64,000 nt of DNA, from the NCBI RefSeq assembly GCF_029836165.1, contig NZ_JAOEBG010000010.1:116662-180661 (forward strand), in the 5' to 3' direction. The notes beneath the pieces are model-generated. The model saw only the letters and a program-made list of their open reading frames with translations. It was not told the DNA's origin and searched no databases. Below, piece by piece: positions 18,653-27,758 of the stretch (positions are counted from its first letter, which is position 1; every line of letters begins with the position of its first letter). The position numbers and the translations under genes were made by a program. This DNA is from Pseudomonas sp. GD04091 (GTDB taxonomy: Bacteria; Pseudomonadota; Gammaproteobacteria; Pseudomonadales; Pseudomonadaceae).

Positions 18653-18767
18653 TGGCGCCGTGCGTGGGGGGCCATTTATTCAATTGGGCAATGCATCAAG
18701 AATGGCGTAGCCCTCTTCGCGGCCAGTACAGCCAGCACACCCCGCCAGCCTTGCCCAAGGAACCCCC

Positions 18768-19226
18768 ATGCCCCACCCGGTCCTGATTGCCATCGACGCC
18801 TCCCCCGCCAGCCACGCCCTGCTCGACCTCGCCCGTCGCTACTGTCGCCCGGGCGAACACACCCTGCACGTGCTGCTGGCCATCGACTCGACCTTCGCCG
18901 TTCACGACCACCGTACGGCCTACACCGAACAAGAGCTGGAGGAATACCCCGCCGCCTGCGACGAGCAGCAACTGGCCGAACACGCCGTCTCCGGTGCCGT
19001 GCGCAGCCTGCGCGAGGCCGGGTTCGACAGCCACGGCTGCCTGGTCGCCGACCAGCCGGTGGACGCCATCGTCACCAAGGCCCGGGAACTGGAGTGCGCG
19101 CTGATCATCATGGGCCACCGCCACCTGTCGCGGCTTGGAAGGCTGCTCGATCCTTCGATCAGTGCCAAGGTGATCGACCGGGTCCAGGTACCGGTTCTGG
19201 TAGGAGTGCCGACTGACGCTGGCTGA
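18768..19226 (+). CDS. universal stress protein (UspA family)
   Basis: A 152-residue single-domain Usp protein. It starts with the family's first strand (PVLIAIDASPASHALLDLARRYC) and ends with the nucleotide-binding signature LIIMGHRHLSRLGRLLDPSISAKVIDRVQVPVLVG, which corresponds to the G-x2-G-x9-G(S/T) loop in a shortened form. Usp proteins are cytoplasmic, often bind ATP and support survival under stress. It stands alone between two efflux operons. A ribosome-binding sequence (CAAGGAA) lies just before the ATG. Confidence 0.9.
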   Translation: MPHPVLIAIDASPASHALLDLARRYCRPGEHTLHVLLAIDSTFAVHDHRTAYTEQELEEYPAACDEQQLAEHAVSGAVRSLREAGFDSHGCLVADQPVDAIVTKARELECALIIMGHRHLSRLGRLLDPSISAKVIDRVQVPVLVGVPTDAG

Positions 19227-19253
19227 AGTCCCACGGCAAGTTCACCGTCGCTA

Positions 19254-19272
19254 TCGCGGGGCAAGCCCGCGA
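19254..19272. terminator. hairpin between the convergent uspA-like and HlyD genes
   Basis: TCGCGGG-GCAAG-CCCGCGA is a perfect 7-bp stem with a 5-base loop. There is no T run after it on either strand, so it is either a weak end signal or the remains of a single REP unit. Confidence 0.4.
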
Positions 19273-19285
19273 TGAGCTGCTCGGA

Positions 19286-20146
19286 TCACTCCGCGCTCGG
19301 CTTGACCACCACCGTGCACGTGGTCCCCGCCGCCAGCATGAACCCGTCCGGCACTTCATCGATATGAATCCGCACCGGCACCCGCTGCGCCAGGCGCACC
19401 CAGTTGAAGGTCGGGTTCACGTCGGCGATCAGTTCGCGGCTCTGCGGATTGTCACGGTCGTAGATACCCCGGGCGATGCTCTCCACATGCCCCTTGAGGC
19501 GCTCGCCGCTCATCATCTGCAGCTCGGCCGCATCGCCCACCTTCACGTGCGGCAGCTTGGTCTCCTCGAAGAAGCCGTAGACCCAGAACGAGTGTTCATC
19601 GACCACCGCCATCACCGCCTCGCCAGTGCGGGCGTAGTCGCCCTTGTGGATATTCAGGTTGGTCACGTAGCCATCGACCGTGGCGACGATCCGCGTGCGC
19701 GCGAGGTCGAGCTCGGCGGCCGCCAGCTGGGCCTGGGCATGCTGGTAGTCGGCCAGCGCGGAGCTGGCGATGTTGCTGGCATCGTCCCGGTTCTCCTTGG
19801 AGATCACCAGGTTGTCCAGGTCGGCGCGGCGCCTGGCGTTGACCTTGCGCATCTCCCAGGTGGCCTTGCGCGAGGCGACCAGGGCCTTGGCCTGGTCCAC
19901 CGCCAGCTGGTAGTGCTCGGGGTCGATGCGGATCAGCACGTCGCCCTTCTTCACCCGCTGGTTGTCCTTGACCGGCACCTCCACCACATAGCCCGGCACA
20001 TCGGCGGCGACGTTGATGATGTCGGCGCGCACCCGGCCGTCGCGGGTCCACGGCGTGGTCATGTAGTGCAGCCACAACTGGCGGCCGATCACCACGGCAG
20101 CGGTCAGCACCAGCAGGGTGGCGATCAGGCTGAAGAACTTTTTCAT
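19286..20146 (-). CDS. AaeA-like membrane fusion protein (HlyD family)
   Basis: A 286-residue periplasmic adaptor for the FUSC pump encoded upstream. It has an N-terminal anchor helix (FFSLIATLLVLTAAVVIGRQLW), then DGRVRADIINVAADVPGYVVEVPVKDNQRVKKGDVLIRIDPEHY, which is the lipoyl-like half typical of AaeA/p-hydroxybenzoate efflux adaptors. A helical hairpin and the second half (VATVDGYVTNLNIHKGDYARTG) follow. The ATG at 20146 opens directly on the anchor helix; a longer frame upstream is without signal character. Last gene of the leftward four-gene operon, 10 bases after the DUF1656 gene. Confidence 0.92.
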   Translation of the reverse strand: MKKFFSLIATLLVLTAAVVIGRQLWLHYMTTPWTRDGRVRADIINVAADVPGYVVEVPVKDNQRVKKGDVLIRIDPEHYQLAVDQAKALVASRKATWEMRKVNARRRADLDNLVISKENRDDASNIASSALADYQHAQAQLAAAELDLARTRIVATVDGYVTNLNIHKGDYARTGEAVMAVVDEHSFWVYGFFEETKLPHVKVGDAAELQMMSGERLKGHVESIARGIYDRDNPQSRELIADVNPTFNWVRLAQRVPVRIHIDEVPDGFMLAAGTTCTVVVKPSAE

Positions 20147-20156
20147 CGACGGATTC

Positions 20157-20357
20157 TCACCAGTAGAGCGACAGCGCCAGGGCGCCGAACAGGCAGACGA
20201 ACAGGCACAGGCGCAGCAGCGCCGGATGCCAGAAGAAGCGATAGCCATCATGGCTGGCGATGAACCGGTCCAGGCCCCAGGCCAGGCCCAGGGCGAACAG
20301 GAACATCAAGGTCATGGTGGGCATGTACACGCCATGGAAGGCGATCTCACGGGGCAT
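20157..20357 (-). CDS. DUF1656 small membrane protein (AaeX-like)
   Basis: A 66-residue protein with two hydrophobic helices (about residues 14-30 and 45-64) and the start MPREIAFHGVYMPTMTLMFL, which matches the DUF1656/AaeX family. These proteins are found almost only beside FUSC pumps and HlyD adaptors, as here, and probably help assemble the inner-membrane part. The start codon lies 11 bases inside the end of the FUSC gene, so translation is coupled. Confidence 0.92.
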   Translation of the reverse strand: MPREIAFHGVYMPTMTLMFLFALGLAWGLDRFIASHDGYRFFWHPALLRLCLFVCLFGALALSLYW

Positions 20358-22524
20358 GGTGCAATCCTTTCGCCGGTGCCAGCGGCGACTGTGGGTCGAG
20401 CAGGGAGGAACGGATGAAATGCAGGTAGCTCTGCGCCCGGCGCAGCACCGAGGTGTCGAAGTGCCGGGCGAAGGGTTCGTCGGTGGCCTGCACGCGGCTG
20501 ATGGCGTGGTCCACCGCCACCAGCGCGCGTTCGTGGTTGCTGGCGCTGGGTTGCAGGAACAGCCGCGCCAGGGCCCGGCCCATCACGCGGATGGCCTGAC
20601 GCCAGGGCTGGCTCTCGGCGTAGGCCGGGTGGATCGGGGCACGGGCCTGTTCCTTGCGCAGCTCGATGATGGCGTGGCCGATCTCCAGCACGGTGAACAT
20701 CCAGCCCATCAGCTCGCTCTGCACCTGCGGCTTGCCGGCGGCCAGGCCATAGGCCTGGTGCAGCAGGTCGCGGGTGCGGCTCTCGAAGGCCGAGCCCAGC
20801 CCGCGCAGGCGCCCGCCGATGGCGAACAGCACCTGCTCGCGCAGTTCCTGCTCCAGGCGGCTCCACAGCCAGCGGCTGTTGGGCGGCAGGATGATCGCCC
20901 CGGCGGCGGCGCAGACGAACATGCCGATGACCATGCCGATGTAGTCGTTGATGAAGGTGTAGGGGTCATAGAGGGTCAGGTTGTTCGGTACTGAACCGAT
21001 GGCGAAGAACACCAGCAGGCCCAGGCCGTAACCGGCATAGGCCGGGCGCGAGGCGAGGAACGCGCCGAGCACGAACACCGGCGCCAGCACCATGCACAGC
21101 AGTGGGAAACCGTCGATCCAGGGGAACACGAAGAAGGTCTCGAAGAACCCGACGAAAGCGCCGACCGCCGTGCCACAGGCCATCTGGAACGACATGCGCT
21201 TGGGGTTCGGCGACGCCGCCGACAGCCCCACGGTGACCGTGGCGATCAGGGTCATCATGCCGCCGCTGGGCCAGTCGCTGAGCAACCAGTAACTGCCCAG
21301 CAGCAACAGCACCGCCGAGGCGCGCACGCCGGCGGCCAGCGACACCAGCCAGCTGGTCTGGGCGACGTAGGGCTCGTCCCATTGCTCGCGCTCGTGCTTA
21401 TGCGCGGCCAACGAGGCGTGGGTCTCGGCGTAGCTGTACATCTCGTCGACGAAGCGATAGAGCAGTTCGAAGGCAGTGTGGAAGTCGAGCAGGTCGGATT
21501 CGCTGGGATTGGTTTCCAGGTATTCGGCACGCAGGCCGCGCACCTGCGATTGCAGGCCCTCCTTGTAGGCAGCCAGTTCCAGCGTGAGACGCAGCGCGTC
21601 GGCGTCGGTGAGTGCCCGCCCGACATACGGCTGCAGCAGCTCGACCAAGGTGTTCAGGCCCGGCTCGATGGCCCCGACGATCTGCAGCGGCCCACGGGCA
21701 CGCAGGCGTTCGAGCAGCCGGTGCAGGGCATTGAAGCGCGTGGTGATGGCCATGAACTCGCTGTTCATGCGCACCAGGCGGCCGGAGCGCCGGCGCATGT
21801 GCGGGTCTTCGAAGGCGGTGACGTTGCGCAGGCTCTCCAGGCCGACCGCCTCGGCGACGAAGCGCACGTTGCTGGTCTCGAAACGGTCGCGCTGACTGTC
21901 GCCGCGCAGGGCCTCGACCACTACCCCGGCGAACACGCCAAAGCGCTGGTACAAGGCGTTGCGCATGGCGGCACTGGCCGACTGCGGCAGGATCGCGGCG
22001 CTGACGAAGGTCGAGACCAGAATCCCCAGGGCGATCTCCAGCACCCGCCACACCGCCGCCATGAACGCCTGGTCCGGATGCTCCAGCACCGGCAGGCCGA
22101 TCATCGCCGCCGTGTAGCCGGCCAGCACGAAACCGTAGGCGCGGAAGGTGCGGTAGCGCATGGCACCCGCCGAACACAGGCCGACCCACAGTGCCAGGCT
22201 GGGCAGGAACAGCTCGGTGTTCTGCGGGAAGATCGCGATCAACGCGACCATCATCGCCGAGCCCGCCAGAGTGCCAAGCACCCGGTAGAAGCTCTTGGCG
22301 AACACATGACCGCTCTGCGGCTGCATGACGATGAACACGGTGATCATCGCCGTGCGCGGTTGTGGCAGCTCCAGGCGCATGGCCAGCCACAGGGTGATGA
22401 ACGCGGCGGCCAGGACCTTGAAGATGTAGACCCAGGTGACGCCGTCGGTGCGCGCCCAGGCGAAGAAGCCCCGGCGCCACTCCAGGCTCCGCAGCCAGCG
22501 CAGGGGCAAGCTCAGTGTGCTCAT
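20347..22524 (-). CDS. FUSC-family efflux pump (AaeB-like)
   Basis: A 725-residue inner-membrane transporter of the fusaric acid resistance / aromatic acid exporter family. It shows the doubled architecture of the family: six helices near residues 25-190 (with MRLELPQPRTAMITVFIVMQPQSGHVFAKSFYRVLGTLAGS), a soluble middle part of about 200 residues, and a second helical set from about 390 to 540, followed by a C-terminal helical domain. Known members export hydroxylated aromatic acids or fusaric acid. Start and upstream stop overlap as ATGA. It is flanked by all usual partners. Confidence 0.93.
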   Translation of the reverse strand: MSTLSLPLRWLRSLEWRRGFFAWARTDGVTWVYIFKVLAAAFITLWLAMRLELPQPRTAMITVFIVMQPQSGHVFAKSFYRVLGTLAGSAMMVALIAIFPQNTELFLPSLALWVGLCSAGAMRYRTFRAYGFVLAGYTAAMIGLPVLEHPDQAFMAAVWRVLEIALGILVSTFVSAAILPQSASAAMRNALYQRFGVFAGVVVEALRGDSQRDRFETSNVRFVAEAVGLESLRNVTAFEDPHMRRRSGRLVRMNSEFMAITTRFNALHRLLERLRARGPLQIVGAIEPGLNTLVELLQPYVGRALTDADALRLTLELAAYKEGLQSQVRGLRAEYLETNPSESDLLDFHTAFELLYRFVDEMYSYAETHASLAAHKHEREQWDEPYVAQTSWLVSLAAGVRASAVLLLLGSYWLLSDWPSGGMMTLIATVTVGLSAASPNPKRMSFQMACGTAVGAFVGFFETFFVFPWIDGFPLLCMVLAPVFVLGAFLASRPAYAGYGLGLLVFFAIGSVPNNLTLYDPYTFINDYIGMVIGMFVCAAAGAIILPPNSRWLWSRLEQELREQVLFAIGGRLRGLGSAFESRTRDLLHQAYGLAAGKPQVQSELMGWMFTVLEIGHAIIELRKEQARAPIHPAYAESQPWRQAIRVMGRALARLFLQPSASNHERALVAVDHAISRVQATDEPFARHFDTSVLRRAQSYLHFIRSSLLDPQSPLAPAKGLHHAP

Positions 22525-24047
22525 TCGGCGTGGTCCGGCTTGTCGAAGATGGCCAGGGTGGCCGGCGTTTTCGGCGCGGCCTGACGCTCTTGATCAGGCA
22601 CGTCCCGGCCCGCCTCGAGACCACCGCCCAGGGCGGTGACCAGCTCGGCATGGGCGATCAGGCGTGCGGCCCGTACCTGCTGCTGCACCTGCTGCTGGCG
22701 GAACAGCAAGGTCTGCGCGTTGAGCACGTTGAGGTAGTCGGTGAGACCTCGCTGGAAGGCGACGGTGGCGATGTCGTAGGTCTTCTGCGCGGCGGCCACG
22801 GACTCGGCGGCGAAGTGCGCCTGCTCCTTCATCGATTCACGGCGGATCAGTTGGTCGGAGATGTTCTTCAGCGCGCCGATCACCGTCTGGTTGTAGCGCG
22901 CCACGGCCACGTCATAGCCGGCCGAGGCCACGCCCAGCTGCGAGCGCAGGCGACCACCGTCGAAGATCGGCAGGCTGATGGCAGGGCCGACGCTGTAGTT
23001 GAACTTGCGCCCGGTGAGGAATTCCAGCGGACCGCCGCCGGTGGCCATGAAGCCGAGGCCGCCGACCAGGTCGACGTTGGGGAAGAAGCCGGCGTGGGCG
23101 ACTTCGATGCCACGGGCCTGGGCCGCCACCTGCCAACGGCTGGCGACCACGTCGGGGCGCTGGCCGACCAGCTCGGCAGGCAGGTTCGACGGCAGCTTGA
23201 GCGGCGCGCCGAGGGTCAGGCTCGGGCGCTGCAGCTTCGCGCCCTCCCCCGGCCCTTTGCCGGCCAGGGCCGCCAGCTGATTGCGGGTCAGGGCGATCTC
23301 TTCGTTGAGGCTGTCGATCTGCCGGTGGGTTTCCGGCAGCGGCGCCTCGGCCTGGCTGACTTCGAAATGGGTACCGATGCCGCCGTCCAGGCGGCGCTTG
23401 GCCAGGGCGAGGATCTGCTCCTGCTGGGCCAGTTCGGCCTGGACGATGTCGCGCCGGGCGTAATGCAGGCTGAGCTGGATGTAGGCGCGCACCACGTTGT
23501 TCTCCAGCTCAAGCTGGGCCTGGCGCGCCTCGGCGACGCTCATGTGCGCCTGATCCACCGCCTGCTCGGAGGCATTGCGCTCGCGCCCCCACAGGTCCAG
23601 CGCGTAGCTCAGACCGATGGCGGCGTTGTTGTCCCAGGTATTGGCGCCGGACAGCGCGCCCGGGCCGTAGAACTGATCCTCGGGCCAGTTGTGGCGCTTG
23701 AGCGTGGCGTTGCCGTTGGCCTGCAGCTTCTCGGCCGATTCGACCACGCCCGCCATGGCCTTGGCTTCACGCACCCGGGCGGCGGCCATGGCCATGCTCG
23801 GGCTACCGGCCAGGGCCAATGCGATCCAGTCGTTCAGTTGCGCATCGCCATAGGCGCGCCACCATTGCTGGGCAGGCCAGTTGGCATCGCGCGCGGCATC
23901 GCGGATGGCCTCGTCGGTGGCGAGTGAGTTGGCTTGGATTGTCTTGCTTTGCGGGGCAATGCCCCAGGTTCCGATACAGCCGCTCAAGGTGAGACAAAGG
24001 GCACAGGCACTGAGCGCGCTAAGCGCTCTGATGTTGCGACGCGGCAC
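22521..24047 (-). CDS. NodT/OprM-family efflux outer-membrane lipoprotein
   Basis: A 508-residue outer-membrane channel for the FUSC pump. A classic lipoprotein signal ends in LCLTLSGC, with the acylated Cys at about residue 24. Two OEP repeats follow (QQWWRAYGDAQLNDWIALALAGSPSMAMAAARVREAKA and VGQRPDVVASRWQVAAQARGIEVAHAGFFPNVDLVGG). The start is a GTG; no ATG lies near, and the signal peptide begins right after (MPRRNIRAL). First gene of the operon: lipoprotein, FUSC, DUF1656, HlyD. Unlike the paralogue at 13196, its leader is of normal length. Confidence 0.92.
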   Translation of the reverse strand: MPRRNIRALSALSACALCLTLSGCIGTWGIAPQSKTIQANSLATDEAIRDAARDANWPAQQWWRAYGDAQLNDWIALALAGSPSMAMAAARVREAKAMAGVVESAEKLQANGNATLKRHNWPEDQFYGPGALSGANTWDNNAAIGLSYALDLWGRERNASEQAVDQAHMSVAEARQAQLELENNVVRAYIQLSLHYARRDIVQAELAQQEQILALAKRRLDGGIGTHFEVSQAEAPLPETHRQIDSLNEEIALTRNQLAALAGKGPGEGAKLQRPSLTLGAPLKLPSNLPAELVGQRPDVVASRWQVAAQARGIEVAHAGFFPNVDLVGGLGFMATGGGPLEFLTGRKFNYSVGPAISLPIFDGGRLRSQLGVASAGYDVAVARYNQTVIGALKNISDQLIRRESMKEQAHFAAESVAAAQKTYDIATVAFQRGLTDYLNVLNAQTLLFRQQQVQQQVRAARLIAHAELVTALGGGLEAGRDVPDQERQAAPKTPATLAIFDKPDHAE

Positions 24048-24136
24048 AGCTGCGATTTCCCGAGGAAGAGGTGGAGGGGCCGGGCAATTCTAGGGGCGGG
24101 TTTCATTGGCGATAAGCGTATATTCCTGCGAATCTT

Positions 24137-24149
24137 TGTTACCAAAACA
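24137..24149. promoter_or_regulatory. possible LysR-type site between the divergent FUSC operon and its regulator
   Basis: TGTTACCAAAACA has TGTT/AACA arms in the T-N11-A layout. It lies roughly midway between the two divergent starts (24047 and 24228). A second weak dyad, TCCG-N8-CGGA, is at 24157-24172. Either could be the operator; neither is certain. Confidence 0.3.
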
Positions 24150-24227
24150 GCGATAATCCGGCTTTAGTCGGACGTGCATTTGCGTTACTTCATGTCACAA
24201 TTTTGTCCTCTAACCCGAGAGTGACCC

Positions 24228-25175
24228 ATGGACACCCTGCAAAACATGCGTGCTTTCAGTTGCGTGGCCCAGCTCGGCAGCTTCACCGCTGCCGCGGCGC
24301 AACTGGACACGACCACCGCGAACGTGTCGCGGGCGGTCTCCAACCTGGAAGCCCATCTGCAAACCCGCCTGCTCAACCGCACCACCCGGCGCATCGCGCT
24401 GACCGAGGCAGGCAAGCGCTACCTGATGCGCTGCGAACAGATTCTCACCTACGTCGAGGAAGCCGAGGCCGAGGCCAGCGACGCCCATGCGCGCCCGGCC
24501 GGGCAGCTGAAGGTGCACTCGATGACCGGTGTCGGCCAGCACTTCGTGGTCGATGCCATCGCCCGCTACCGCGAATCGCACCCGGACGTGACTTTCGACC
24601 TGACCATGGCCAACCGCGTGCCCGACCTGCTGGACGAGGGCTACGACGTGTCCATCGTGCTGGCCAGCGAGCTGCCGGACTCGGGTTTCGTCTCGCAGCG
24701 CCTGGGCATCACCTACAGCATCGTCTGTGCCTCGCCCGAGTACGTGGCGCGCCACGGCAGCGCGCACAAGCCGGCCGACCTGCTCCAGCATGCCTGCCTG
24801 CGCATGGTCAGCCCGGTGATTCCGCTGGAGAAATGGCTGTTCGACGGGCCGGAGGGCCAGGAGATGGTCAACATCACCACTTCGCCGTTCCAGGTGAACT
24901 CGGCGGACGCGATGAAGACCGCGATCCGCAGCGGCATGGGCGTGGGCGTGCTGCCGATCTACACCGCCATCGACGGCCTGCGCGACGGCAGCCTGGTGCG
25001 GATCGTGCCGGAGTACCGCCTGCAGGAGCTGAACCTGTACGCGATCTACCCGTCGCGCCAGTACCTGGATGCCAAGATCAAGACCTGGGTCGAATACCTG
25101 CGCAACTCGCTGCCGGAGATTCTTGCCGCGCATGAGGCCGACCTGAAGACCCATGAGTTGCTGATCGCCAACTGA
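24228..25175 (+). CDS. LysR-family regulator, divergent from the FUSC efflux operon
   Basis: A 315-residue LysR protein of the CrgA/AaeR-like branch. It has an N-terminal helix-turn-helix (NMRAFSCVAQLGSFTAAAAQLDTTTANVSRAVSNLEAHLQTRLLNRTTRRIALTEAG), a linker helix, and a periplasmic-binding-like effector domain (about residues 90-295). Divergent layout with a 180-base shared promoter strongly suggests it controls the FUSC operon, probably in response to an aromatic acid, as known for AaeR. The ATG at 24228 starts right at the conserved domain. Confidence 0.92.
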   Translation: MDTLQNMRAFSCVAQLGSFTAAAAQLDTTTANVSRAVSNLEAHLQTRLLNRTTRRIALTEAGKRYLMRCEQILTYVEEAEAEASDAHARPAGQLKVHSMTGVGQHFVVDAIARYRESHPDVTFDLTMANRVPDLLDEGYDVSIVLASELPDSGFVSQRLGITYSIVCASPEYVARHGSAHKPADLLQHACLRMVSPVIPLEKWLFDGPEGQEMVNITTSPFQVNSADAMKTAIRSGMGVGVLPIYTAIDGLRDGSLVRIVPEYRLQELNLYAIYPSRQYLDAKIKTWVEYLRNSLPEILAAHEADLKTHELLIAN

Positions 25176-25251
25176 AAAAGCTGCTGCATTGGGGGCGAGG
25201 ACAATGGTAGGTTGCTAACCATTGATTCCAGTGTCTGGCAGACAGGGCCAT

Positions 25252-25353
25252 GGGAGGGCTTGGCCCTCCATCGCGGCTCAAGGCCGCTCCTACAGGGTCA
25301 CGCGGCACCTGCAGGAGCGGCCTTGCGCCGCGAAAGGGCCGCACAGCGGCCCC
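25252..25353. repeat. REP pair upstream of the hydroxyacid dehydrogenase
   Basis: Inverted units built on TCAAGGCCGCTCCTACAGGG and CCTGCAGGAGCGGCCTTGCG, bordered by GAGGGCTTGGCCCTC and GGGCCGCACAGCGGCCC hairpins. It occupies half of the gap between the LysR gene and the next start codon. Confidence 0.8.
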
Positions 25354-25400
25354 CGCTCTTCTGCCCGACTCCATCCCCCGCCTTGCAGAGAAGCAGCCCG

Positions 25401-26375
25401 ATGAAAAAGACCGTCCTGGCCTTCAGCCGCATCACCCCGGCCATGGCCGAACGCCTGCAGCAAGACTTCAACGTGATCCTGCCGAACCCGAAACTCGGCG
25501 ACATCGCTGCCCAGTTCAACGAAGCCCTGCCCGAGGCCCACGGCCTGATCGGGGTCGGCCGCAAGCTCGGCCGGGCGCAACTCGAAGGCGCGGGCAAGCT
25601 GGAGGTGGTATCCAGCGTCTCGGTCGGCTACGACAACTACGACCTGGATTACCTCAACGAGCGCGGCATCGCCCTGACCAACACCCCCGACGTGCTCACC
25701 GAAAGCACCGCCGACCTGGGCTTCGCCCTGATCATGGGCTGCGCCCGCCGCACCGCCGAGCTCGACGCCTGGACCAAGGCCGGGCACTGGCAGGCGACCG
25801 TGGGGCCGGCGCACTTCGGCAGCGATGTGCATGGCAAGAAACTGGGAATCGTCGGCATGGGCAATATCGGCGCCGCCATCGCCCGCCGTGGCCGCTTCGG
25901 TTTCAACATGCAGGTGCTGTACACCGGCAACAGTCGCAAGACCGCGCTGGAGCAGGAGCTGGGCGCGCAGTTCCGCAGCCTGGACGAACTGCTGGGTGAA
26001 GCCGATTTCGTCTGCCTGGTGGTGCCGCTGTCCGAAGCCACCCGCAAGCTGATCGGTGCCCGCGAGCTGAAGCTGATGAAGCCCAGCGCGTTCCTGATCA
26101 ACATCGCCCGTGGCCCGGTGGTGGACGAGGCGGCGCTGGTCGAGGCGCTGCACAGCGGCACCATCCGTGGCGCAGGGCTGGATGTGTACGAGAAGGAACC
26201 GCTGAGCGAATCGCCATTGTTCAGGCTGCCCAACGCCCTGACCCTGCCGCACATCGGCTCGGCCACCGCCGAGACCCGCGAGGCCATGGCCAACCGGGCG
26301 ATGGACAACCTGCGCGCGGCGCTGCTGGGCGAACGGCCGCAGGACCTGGTGAACCCACAGGTGTGGAAAGGCTGA
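25401..26375 (+). CDS. D-isomer 2-hydroxyacid dehydrogenase (GhrB-like)
   Basis: A 324-residue NAD(P)H-dependent reductase of the glyoxylate/hydroxypyruvate/2-ketogluconate reductase group. The Rossmann motif GMGNIGAAIARR is near residue 153. The catalytic Arg is in NIARGPVVDEAALVEAL (near 235), the Glu in DVYEKEPL, and the His in LPHIGSAT (near 285). The N-terminal half, with VSVGYDNYDLDYLNERGIALTNTPDVLTESTADL, matches the GhrB/TkrA branch. Substrate (glyoxylate, hydroxypyruvate or 2-keto-gluconate) cannot be decided here. The ATG at 25401 follows the REP pair; an open frame upstream runs through the repeat and is not coding. Confidence 0.9.
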   Translation: MKKTVLAFSRITPAMAERLQQDFNVILPNPKLGDIAAQFNEALPEAHGLIGVGRKLGRAQLEGAGKLEVVSSVSVGYDNYDLDYLNERGIALTNTPDVLTESTADLGFALIMGCARRTAELDAWTKAGHWQATVGPAHFGSDVHGKKLGIVGMGNIGAAIARRGRFGFNMQVLYTGNSRKTALEQELGAQFRSLDELLGEADFVCLVVPLSEATRKLIGARELKLMKPSAFLINIARGPVVDEAALVEALHSGTIRGAGLDVYEKEPLSESPLFRLPNALTLPHIGSATAETREAMANRAMDNLRAALLGERPQDLVNPQVWKG

Positions 26376-26454
26376 GGGCTTTATCGCCGGCCAAGTCGCA
26401 TCGACGCACCGCCGCTCCCACGGGTGTTCCACGGCATTCGTGGGCGCGGGCGCA

Positions 26455-27393
26455 TCATCGAGGCTTACGCCGCCTTCCCAGCACCTTGCGCACCACGTAG
26501 CGCGGCCGGTGCTTGGTCTCCTGGTAGATCCGCCCGATGTACTCCCCCAGGATACCGATCCCGATCAGCTGTACCCCGCCCAGGAACAGGATCGCCGCCA
26601 TCAGCGACGGATACCCCGGCAGGTCGTTGCCGAACACCACCTTGTCGATCACCAGGAACGCCGCGTACATCAAGGCGACCAGCGACACGCCACCACCGAG
26701 GTAGGTCCACAGTCGCAACGGCACGGTGCTGAACGAGGTGATGCCGTCCAACGCCAGGTTCCACAACCGCCAGAAACCGAACTTGCTGTCGCCCGCCGCG
26801 CGCTCCTGACGGTCGTACTCGATGATCTCGGTGCGAAAGCCCACCCACGACAGCACGCCCTTCATGAACAATTGCTGCTCCGGCATCTGCCGGATGGCGG
26901 CGACCACCTTGCGGTCGAGCAGGCGAAAATCGCCGACGTTCTCCTCGATGGGCATCGAGGCGATGGCGTTGTGCAAGCGATAGTAAAGGCGCGCCGTCCA
27001 GCGTTTGAAGCGCGTGTCGGCGACGCGGCTGCGGCGCTTGGCGAGGACCACGTCGGCCCCCGCCTGCCAGCGCTCGATCATCTGCGCCACCACTTCGATC
27101 GGGTCCTGCAGGTCGACATCGATCGGCACCACCGCATCGCCCTCGGCATGCTCGAGGCCCGCGAACAGCGCCGACTCCTTGCCGAAATTGCGCGAGAACG
27201 TGATCGCCGTGACCCATTCGTCGCGTGCCACCAGCTCCGCGCAGATGGCCTCGGTGTCATCGGTGCTGCCGTCGTTGACGAAGACGATTTCCACGGTCTT
27301 GTCGCGCAGCGACGGCTCGTCGCGCACGGTCTGGTAGAACCGCCGCAGGGTCTGCTGCTCGTTGTATACCGGTACCACCAGAGTAATGTTCAT
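26455..27393 (-). CDS. GtrB-like bactoprenol glucosyltransferase
   Basis: A 312-residue family 2 glycosyltransferase. It begins with [14 protein letters not shown], has the DGSTD motif near residue 43 and DVDLQDP (DxD metal site) near residue 95, and ends with two membrane helices (about 235-255 and 265-290) before a basic tail. This layout is that of GtrB/DPM1-type enzymes, which move glucose from UDP-glucose to undecaprenyl phosphate. The start overlaps the gtrA-like stop (ATGA). Third gene of the cluster. Confidence 0.9.
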   Translation of the reverse strand: MNITLVVPVYNEQQTLRRFYQTVRDEPSLRDKTVEIVFVNDGSTDDTEAICAELVARDEWVTAITFSRNFGKESALFAGLEHAEGDAVVPIDVDLQDPIEVVAQMIERWQAGADVVLAKRRSRVADTRFKRWTARLYYRLHNAIASMPIEENVGDFRLLDRKVVAAIRQMPEQQLFMKGVLSWVGFRTEIIEYDRQERAAGDSKFGFWRLWNLALDGITSFSTVPLRLWTYLGGGVSLVALMYAAFLVIDKVVFGNDLPGYPSLMAAILFLGGVQLIGIGILGEYIGRIYQETKHRPRYVVRKVLGRRRKPR

Positions 27394-27758
27394 GGGTTTC
27401 TCCGTCTGAACACCACGGTGTGCGAATAGGCGTAACCCAGCACCAGGCTGACCAGCGAAAAGGTTACCAGAGTCAGCCAGGGCGAGAGATGGGCATGGTC
27501 GGACAAGGCGCCGATGGCCACGCTCAGGCAGCCCATCCCCGCCAGGAACAACAGGTAGCGCCGACGGCTGGGGCGCACGGCAAAGGTGAAGTGGGCATTC
27601 ATGTAGTAGGACAGGCTTGCCGCCACGGCAAAGCCCAGCAGGTTGCTGCCGGCCTGGCGCAACCCCAGCCCCAGATGAAGCCCCAGGAACACCAGCCAGT
27701 GCGCCAGGGTGTTGCCGATGCCGACCAGGCCGTAGCGGATGAAACGCGAGAGGCTCAT
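27390..27758 (-). CDS. GtrA-like flippase
   Basis: A 122-residue protein with four membrane helices, starting [23 protein letters not shown] and containing NAHFTFAV (the conserved N-x2-FTF signature of the GtrA family). GtrA proteins are thought to flip the glucosylated bactoprenol lipid across the inner membrane. It overlaps both neighbours by four bases, so the three genes are one translation unit. Confidence 0.92.
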   Translation of the reverse strand: MSLSRFIRYGLVGIGNTLAHWLVFLGLHLGLGLRQAGSNLLGFAVAASLSYYMNAHFTFAVRPSRRRYLLFLAGMGCLSVAIGALSDHAHLSPWLTLVTFSLVSLVLGYAYSHTVVFRRRNP

